From Myxococcales bacterium (GTDB taxonomy: Bacteria > Myxococcota > Polyangia > Fen-1088), in NCBI GenBank assembly GCA_003157315.1, contig PMJE01000361.1:3792-9983 (forward strand): a stretch of DNA of 6,192 nucleotides. Reading direction: 5' to 3'. The notes beneath the pieces are model-generated. The model did no database searches. It was not told the DNA's origin and saw nothing but the letters and a program-made list of their open reading frames with translations. A program made the position numbers and the translations under genes. This document shows, piece by piece, positions 1 to 4,025 of this stretch. Each line of letters begins with the position of its first letter. Position 1 is the first letter of the stretch.

Positions 1-35
1 AAGCCAACCGGCTGACGTGTCGCTCTTTTCTTGAT

Positions 36-41
36 GAGGTG
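36..41 (+). promoter_or_regulatory. Ribosome binding site of the fibro-slime lipoprotein gene
   Basis: GAGGTG lies 7 nt before ATG 49, a near-ideal Shine-Dalgarno spacing. It is the main reason for choosing ATG 49 over ATG 34, which overlaps this motif, or ATG 88, which has no purine-rich sequence in front of it. It could be fortuitous, because a start at 88 would give a more ordinary signal peptide. Confidence 0.5.
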
Positions 42-48
42 CGTTCAC

Positions 49-2319
49 ATGCCGAGCATCACACTTTCAAGTTGTATCTGTTGCTGCATGGTCAACAGGC
101 CATTTCTCTTTCTGAGCGCAGTGTTCGCTGCCCTAGCTTGCAGCCCTGCCAGCGTCAGCCAGGTGGCCCCGGCAGGAGGATCTGGGCAAGTCACGGGAGG
201 AGGCGGCCAATCGGGTGCTGCGGGCGGCGGGCAAGGAGGCTACATCCCCCACGTGTCGGATGGGGGGATCACCCCCACCGGCAAGGGGTGCGGCAACTCG
301 GTCGTCGACGAGAACCTGGGCGAAAGTTGCGACGACGGCAACACGCTTAATGGCGATGGCTGCAATGCCATTTGCCAGATTGAGGCCAACTACATCTGTC
401 CCAACCCCGGGAAGCCTTGTCAGAACCTTGCCGTATGTGGAAACGGCTATTTGACTTCCAACGAGACCTGTGACGATCACAACACCGTGAGCGGCGACGG
501 TTGCTCGGCTGATTGCCAGACCATCGAACCCGGCTGGCAGTGTCGGGTTCCAGGCAAGCCGTGCACGCCAGCTTGTGGAGACGGCGTGATCACCGCGGGG
601 GAAAGCTGCGACGATGGCAACACGCAAAGCGGTGACGGTTGCTCGGCCGCCTGCAAAGTGGAAATCGGCTTCAAGTGCACCGGCAGCCCAGGCGGCCGAA
701 GTGTTTGCAGCAAGACCATCTGCGGTGACGGCAAGGTCGAGGGCTCCGAGGGCTGCGATGACGGCAACACGCTGCCCAACGACGGGTGCTCGCCCACCTG
801 CCACGCTGAGCCGAACTGCAGCTCGGCCACCGGCACCTGCACCTCGAAGTGTGGGGACGGGTTGGTCGTCAACGAAGGGTGCGACGATGGCAACACCAAC
901 AATGGCGACGGGTGCTCGTCGACTTGCAAGGTAGAGTCCGGCTACCAGTGCGCTCAGCCTGATTCCAGCGCTGCTACCATGACCGTGCCGGTCACCTACC
1001 GCGACTTCCTGCTCGGTGGCGACTTCAACGCGGCCACCATCCAGGGTAGCAACAATGCAGTTACCGGCATGGTTCAGGGCACCCTCGACAGCGACGGCAA
1101 GCCGGTCTACGTTGGCGTGGGCGGCACCGGATTGACCAGCGGCTGGGTCACCAGCGCGGCCAGCTTCCACAATTGGTACCGGGACGTGCCGGGCACCAAC
1201 ACCACCTACGTGTCGACCGTCCTCCTGCACAACAACGGCAATGGCGCCTTTGTGAACTGGTGGAAGGACAACCAAGAGTGGATGTCCTATTCCAACGCTC
1301 GATGGTGTTCGGACGCAACCTGCACCAACTGCAACGCTCCGGCGTACGTCAACGACGGCACAATGCATTGCTTTGCTTCGTGCACGCCCTGGGGCGCCGG
1401 CAGCGGGCCCTGCGTGGCCAACCAAGCGCTGGTCCCTGGCAACCCACTCTTCTTCCCGCTCGACAACATACCGGGCATGATCACGCCGACCTCTGCCTAT
1501 GCGCCCGGCGAAACCCCACCTATGTATAGCGGCACCTGGACCTTTGAAACAGGGACGCCGCCGCCCCAGCACAACTTCAGCTTCACCAGCGAGGTGCGCT
1601 ACTGGTTCAGCTATTCGACGAGCAAGCAATACACGCTCAATTTCACTGGTGACGATGATGTCTGGGTCTTCGTCAATCGCAAACTGGCGGTGGACATGGG
1701 GGGCATTCATACCCCGGTCGAGGGAGAGATCGTGCTCAACGCGACCGGCGGCGGGAACGTCACCGTGACCCCGAGCGCAGGCGCTGCCTGCAAGACCGAG
1801 GGCGTTCTCTCGACTTGCACAGGCGTGCAGAGCAAGGTCGATCTGGGCATGGTGAACAACGGGGTCTACGAGATCGTGGTGTTCCAGGCGGAACGCGCGT
1901 GGAACGGCTCGACCTACAAACTCACCCTGAGCGGCTTCAACGATCTGCCAAGTGCCTGCGTGCCCACCTGCGGCGACGGGATCATGGTGGGCGACGAGGA
2001 ATGCGATTGCGGCGATGGGACGGTGCCGGTCCCCGCGAGCTGCGTGGGCCCGAACAGTGACAGCACATACGGCGGCTGTACGACAAAGTGCACGTGGGGA
2101 ACCTTCTGCGGCGACAACATAGTGAACGGGCCGGAAGAGTGCGACAACGGCAAGGACAACGGCGCGACCTACGGCAGCAGCGGTTGTACCGTCGGCTGTA
2201 CCAAGCCCCATTTCTGCGGCGACAACGTGGTCGACACCGACCGCGGCGAGCAATGCGATCTGGGCAGCGCGAACGGCGGTAACTTGTGCGGGTCGGATTG
2301 CAAGCTTCCCATCCAGTAG
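49..2319 (+). CDS. Exported lipoprotein with DUF4215 Cys-rich repeats and a fibro-slime (PA14-like) domain
   Basis: Predicted cell-surface protein of 756 aa; likely role is adhesion or extracellular matrix/carbohydrate binding, inferred from its domains. A hydrophobic stretch (about residues 18-30) ends at FAALAC, a weak lipobox making Cys31 the probable lipidated residue, followed by a Gly/Ser/Ala-rich spacer to about residue 80. Residues 81-301 hold five DUF4215 (myxobacterial disulfide) repeats with the CDDGNTxxGDGC core. Residues about 311-630 form a fibro-slime/PA14-like region; its hallmark is FTGDDDVWVF with acidic residues D535-D537, then VDMGGIH, as in Fibrobacter and Dictyostelium proteins of TIGR02148. 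A Cys-rich insertion lies inside it (ATCTNC...SCTPWG). Residues 641-751 hold three divergent Cys repeats. Start choice: ATG 49 has a good Shine-Dalgarno (36-41), but gives an odd Cys-rich leader (SSCICCC). ATG 88 gives a cleaner signal peptide (MVNRPFLFLSAVFAALAC) without a visible ribosome site. TTG 31 and ATG 34 are less likely. Domain calls are firm, the function is not. Confidence 0.9.
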   Translation: MPSITLSSCICCCMVNRPFLFLSAVFAALACSPASVSQVAPAGGSGQVTGGGGQSGAAGGGQGGYIPHVSDGGITPTGKGCGNSVVDENLGESCDDGNTLNGDGCNAICQIEANYICPNPGKPCQNLAVCGNGYLTSNETCDDHNTVSGDGCSADCQTIEPGWQCRVPGKPCTPACGDGVITAGESCDDGNTQSGDGCSAACKVEIGFKCTGSPGGRSVCSKTICGDGKVEGSEGCDDGNTLPNDGCSPTCHAEPNCSSATGTCTSKCGDGLVVNEGCDDGNTNNGDGCSSTCKVESGYQCAQPDSSAATMTVPVTYRDFLLGGDFNAATIQGSNNAVTGMVQGTLDSDGKPVYVGVGGTGLTSGWVTSAASFHNWYRDVPGTNTTYVSTVLLHNNGNGAFVNWWKDNQEWMSYSNARWCSDATCTNCNAPAYVNDGTMHCFASCTPWGAGSGPCVANQALVPGNPLFFPLDNIPGMITPTSAYAPGETPPMYSGTWTFETGTPPPQHNFSFTSEVRYWFSYSTSKQYTLNFTGDDDVWVFVNRKLAVDMGGIHTPVEGEIVLNATGGGNVTVTPSAGAACKTEGVLSTCTGVQSKVDLGMVNNGVYEIVVFQAERAWNGSTYKLTLSGFNDLPSACVPTCGDGIMVGDEECDCGDGTVPVPASCVGPNSDSTYGGCTTKCTWGTFCGDNIVNGPEECDNGKDNGATYGSSGCTVGCTKPHFCGDNVVDTDRGEQCDLGSANGGNLCGSDCKLPIQ
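289..951 (+). repeat. Five tandem DUF4215 / myxobacterial disulfide repeats (protein-level)
   Basis: Coding repeat array. Units run at 289-399, 436-543, 574-678, 721-819 and 850-951. Each has the order CG(N/D)G...E.CDDGN....DGC...C...E.g..C, six cysteines per unit, separated by short linkers. Unit 2 has CDDHNT instead of CDDGNT. Unit 4 has PNDGC instead of GDGC and lacks the usual aromatic/Gly before its last Cys. Start-to-start spacing is 129-147 nt. The acidic Asp-Asp-Gly-Asn core could bind calcium, but that is inference. At DNA level the CGACGATGGCAACAC-like core recurs in several units. Confidence 0.88.
1969..2301 (+). repeat. Three divergent C-terminal Cys-rich repeats (protein-level)
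   Basis: Units at 1969-2091, 2107-2199 and 2215-2301 begin CGDG/CGDN, have (E)CD.G or QCDLG in place of CDDGN, and end with a GC..(x)C pair after a variable loop containing YGG, YGSSG or NGGN. They have four or more cysteines each and lack the ExGxxC tail of the N-terminal units. They appear to be a second subfamily of the same myxobacterial disulfide repeat (TIGR02232-like), placed after the fibro-slime domain. The protein ends 5 residues after the last cysteine, so the array closes the polypeptide. Confidence 0.75.
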
Positions 2320-2524
2320 AAGGCTGTGGTTGTGGAGTAGCTTGTCTGGCTCGGCGGGTGTCGCTGGCGGGCTCGCTCATTGCCAAAGGTCGACCCAGGG
2401 CACGACGATACTTTGGCGGCTCTGTCCAACCAGGGTGACAGTTTGGGCTGTGCCGTCGCAAGTGGTGAAGATCCTTGCCGTCGCCCAGCGTCTCCCGATT
2501 CGCGACTTGGAGATCGTTGCAGTC

Positions 2525-2553
2525 TTGACAGCAGCATTTGCGGGCATCATGAT
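2525..2553 (+). promoter_or_regulatory. Probable vapBC promoter (consensus -35, 17-bp spacer, CATGAT -10)
   Basis: TTGACA (2525-2530) is a perfect sigma70-type -35. After exactly 17 bp comes CATGAT (2548-2553), 4 of 6 matches to TATAAT. The predicted transcription start, about 7 nt downstream, falls at or within a base or two of the antitoxin ATG at 2560. No Shine-Dalgarno precedes that ATG, so a leaderless transcript is the simplest reading. It lies directly before a toxin-antitoxin operon, where an autoregulated promoter is expected. Sequence-only prediction. Confidence 0.55.
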
Positions 2554-2555
2554 GC
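2544..2555 (+). promoter_or_regulatory. Candidate VapB/VapBC operator: perfect 12-bp palindrome over the -10
   Basis: GCATCATGATGC is a perfect inverted repeat that contains the whole -10 hexamer and lies 4 bp before the antitoxin start. TTGC (2538-2541) on the left and GCAA (2557-2560) on the right extend the symmetry with a one-base offset. Ribbon-helix-helix antitoxins of this class normally repress their own operon by binding palindromes overlapping the promoter, so position and symmetry both fit. Binding is inferred. Confidence 0.5.
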
Positions 2556-2559
2556 AGCA

Positions 2560-2832
2560 ATGAGGACAACGGTGACGTTGGACAAGGATGCAGAGCGACT
2601 GTTGCGTCTTGCCATGCACAAGCGTCGCAAGTCCTTCAAGGAGACGCTCAACGACGCGATCCGCACCGGGCTCGGTGCAAAGCCATTACCCAAGAATCGT
2701 CCGCGCTTCGCGATCAAGGCTCGGCCCATGGGATTGCGCCCTGGCATCGATCCCGCTGGCCTCAACAAGCTGGCTGACGACCTGCAAGTCGATGGCACTG
2801 TGGCAAGTGGCCAAGGTGGGACAGGCAGATGA
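2560..2832 (+). CDS. vapB: VapB-type ribbon-helix-helix antitoxin
   Basis: Antitoxin of 90 aa. It should neutralise the adjacent PIN-domain toxin by direct binding and repress its own promoter. Residues 1-7 (MRTTVTL) form the DNA-contacting beta strand; residues 8-20 (DKDAERLLRLAMH) and 24-38 (SFKETLNDAIRTGLG) form the two helices of the ribbon-helix-helix fold, with the family-typical KSFKETLNDA. The tail PMGLRPGIDPAGLNKLADDLQ (in two overlapping segments, residues about 60-79) is the usual toxin-binding extension. ATG 2560 is chosen because the RHH strand begins there; the frame stays open upstream to 2380 but encodes nothing resembling the family. The last 11 residues, TVASGQGGTGR, depart from the common acidic ending. 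The stop overlaps the toxin start as ATGA, so the genes are translationally coupled. vapB is a class name here, not an orthologue assignment. Confidence 0.88.
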   Translation: MRTTVTLDKDAERLLRLAMHKRRKSFKETLNDAIRTGLGAKPLPKNRPRFAIKARPMGLRPGIDPAGLNKLADDLQVDGTVASGQGGTGR

Positions 2833-3290
2833 TCGTCCCTGACATCAACCTCCTGCTCTACGTCTACGATTCCGATTCACCCTTCCACGGCAAGGCGACA
2901 GCATGGTGGCAGGCGCGTCTGTCGGGTGATGACCTCGTCATCCTGCCCGAGGTCGTGGTCTTCGGTTTCCTTCGCGTCAGTACCAGCACCCGCGCTTTCC
3001 GCCACCCAATGACCGCCGAGGAGGCAGCCGCGCACGTCAGATCTTGGTTGGAGCAACCGGTGGTGAAGATTCCAGAACCGGCGCTCGATCACGTCGAGCG
3101 CGTGCTTGGACTGCTCACGCGTCTCGGCACCGCGGGCAACCTCGTGACCGATGCACAGATCGCCGCGGTTGCCCTCGAGCACGACGCCGTCGTGCACACG
3201 GCCGATGCGGATTTCATCCGTTTTGAGGGCCTGCGATGGCAGAACCCGCTCACCGGCGCCGGAACAGCACCCGCGCGCCGACATCGTTGA
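2829..3290 (+). CDS. vapC: VapC-type PIN-domain ribonuclease toxin
   Basis: Toxin of 153 aa, a Mg2+-dependent PIN-domain endoribonuclease. The active-site acids expected for the fold are all present: D5 (PDINLLLY), E41 (PEVVVFGFLR), D108 (GNLVTDAQIAA) and D126/D128 (HTADADFIRF). The GNLVTDAQIAA block and the closing GLRWQNPL are typical of the subgroup related to mycobacterial VapCs (TIGR00028-like). The protein is full length, with a short basic tail after the usual NPL end (TGAGTAPARRHR). It starts at the ATGA overlap with the antitoxin; purine-rich AAGGTGGG lies slightly far upstream, consistent with coupling. VapC toxins cut tRNAs or rRNA, but the target cannot be read from the sequence. 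It appears catalytically intact. The broken gene on the other strand ends 16 bp beyond its stop. Confidence 0.92.
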   Translation: MIVPDINLLLYVYDSDSPFHGKATAWWQARLSGDDLVILPEVVVFGFLRVSTSTRAFRHPMTAEEAAAHVRSWLEQPVVKIPEPALDHVERVLGLLTRLGTAGNLVTDAQIAAVALEHDAVVHTADADFIRFEGLRWQNPLTGAGTAPARRHR

Positions 3291-3306
3291 ACCACCGCAC
3301 TTAACA

Positions 3307-3936
3307 CTACTGATTGAAATTCTCTCGTCGCCGTCGCTGCTGCGGACCCGAGCATAGATTCTTCCTTCGTAACTTCTTCGTTTTTCGCGAAGATGTTGCC
3401 ACCACCAGCCCGTGGGCATGAAGGCGCCGCAAGAGCCGTGTGACCTGGCCAGGGCGCTTGTCGTCCTCCGGTGCCAGCGGATACGACGTGCGCGCCAGTT
3501 TGTGCCGCAGGTCGCGGTTCGTGAAACCGTGCAAGGCGTGTTCGCCCAGCAGGAGCACTTCGAAGAGCATGCGGTCATTGCGCGACAGTGGATTGAATGC
3601 GGTGACGGTTCTTCCGTCTTTCGCCGTTGCCTTGCTTGTCAGGGTATCGAGATCCCGCACTGCCAAGGTTGGGTCTTGTACCTGGCTCAAGGCTTCCAGG
3701 TATCTGGCGTTGCTTTGCGCCGAGATCTCGCGATATCGGAACAGCAACGTCACGCTCTTGCGCAGGGGTACCCACGCCATCACATCCCTGCCTTCCCGGC
3801 GTACCCGCTTGCGAATCCGAAACTCCTCCGGATTGTTGATCACCGTCTCCACCCGCAGTACAGGCGCTCCGACGGTAGCCGAACTGTCGCCGGCTGTCGC
3901 GTTACCGTCGCTCCCGGGTATTCTCTGCTGCTGCAT
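3307..3936 (-). pseudogene. Relic of a conserved hypothetical protein with a C-terminal winged helix (5'-truncated, frameshifted)
   Basis: On the minus strand, an open frame from ATG 3936 to 3307 gives 209 aa. From V26 onward (nt 3861 down) it resembles, from memory, the C-terminal half of a widespread unnamed family of soil and aquatic bacteria: VLRVETVINNPEEF, AWVPLRKSV, ARYLEALSQV, GFTNRDLRHKL, then GQVTRLLRRLHAHGLV. The last part reads as a winged-helix recognition helix. The N-terminal half is absent; upstream codons turn into Ser/Thr/Gly-rich sequence coinciding with the leader of the divergent lipoprotein gene. After HAHGLV the expected wing is lost and the frame ends RRRRENFNQ. Another minus-strand frame continues VTKEESMLGSAAAT, matching the expected wing plus final helix, so a frameshift is likely near 3364-3385, where a five-T run occurs. 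No ribosome site precedes ATG 3936. The frame stays open to 4254, but that extension is probably non-coding. A short functional gene is possible but less likely. Confidence 0.6.
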
Positions 3937-3953
3937 CTCGCTAGAGGTCGCGG

Positions 3954-3969
3954 TTTGGGACTTTGGGAC
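3954..3969 (+). repeat. Tandem 8-bp direct repeat upstream of the second lipoprotein gene
   Basis: TTTGGGAC occurs twice back to back (3954-3961 and 3962-3969) and is followed at once by TTGACG (3970-3975), a 5-of-6 match to a -35 hexamer. The best -10 at a reasonable distance is weak (AAGACT, 3992-3997, 3 of 6). The repeats may be an activator site 57-72 bp before the start codon, or chance. The repeat itself is certain; its role is not. Confidence 0.4.
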
Positions 3970-4013
3970 TTGACGTTTGCGCCACTTCGACAAGACTGGC
4001 AATCTGACGCCTT

Positions 4014-4019
4014 GGAGGG
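4014..4019 (+). promoter_or_regulatory. Ribosome binding site of the six-cysteine repeat lipoprotein gene
   Basis: GGAGGG lies 6 nt before ATG 4026, a strong Shine-Dalgarno at good spacing. It fixes this ATG as the start even though the n-region it gives is long (about 21 residues) for a lipoprotein signal. Confidence 0.75.
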
Positions 4020-4025
4020 CAACCC

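Noticed and set aside
133..2253. A 706-codon open frame on the minus strand across the first lipoprotein gene
   Set aside because: It is antisense to a gene with clear domains; the frame is open because of high GC and repeated codon patterns, and its Ala/Val/Arg-rich product shows no domain.
2320..2400. Rho-independent terminator after the first gene
   Set aside because: GC-rich words recur in direct rather than inverted orientation and no T-run follows; no stable hairpin was found by eye here or after 3290 or 6134.
2380..2559. In-frame N-terminal extension of the antitoxin to an upstream ATG
   Set aside because: The added 60 residues have no family resemblance, and the promoter and operator lie inside this stretch; the ribbon-helix-helix strand starts at ATG 2560.
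3997..4010. Possible sigma54 -24/-12 element before the second lipoprotein gene (TGGCA...GC)
   Set aside because: The GG and GC doublets are 9 rather than 10 bases apart and the -12 TTGC is missing.
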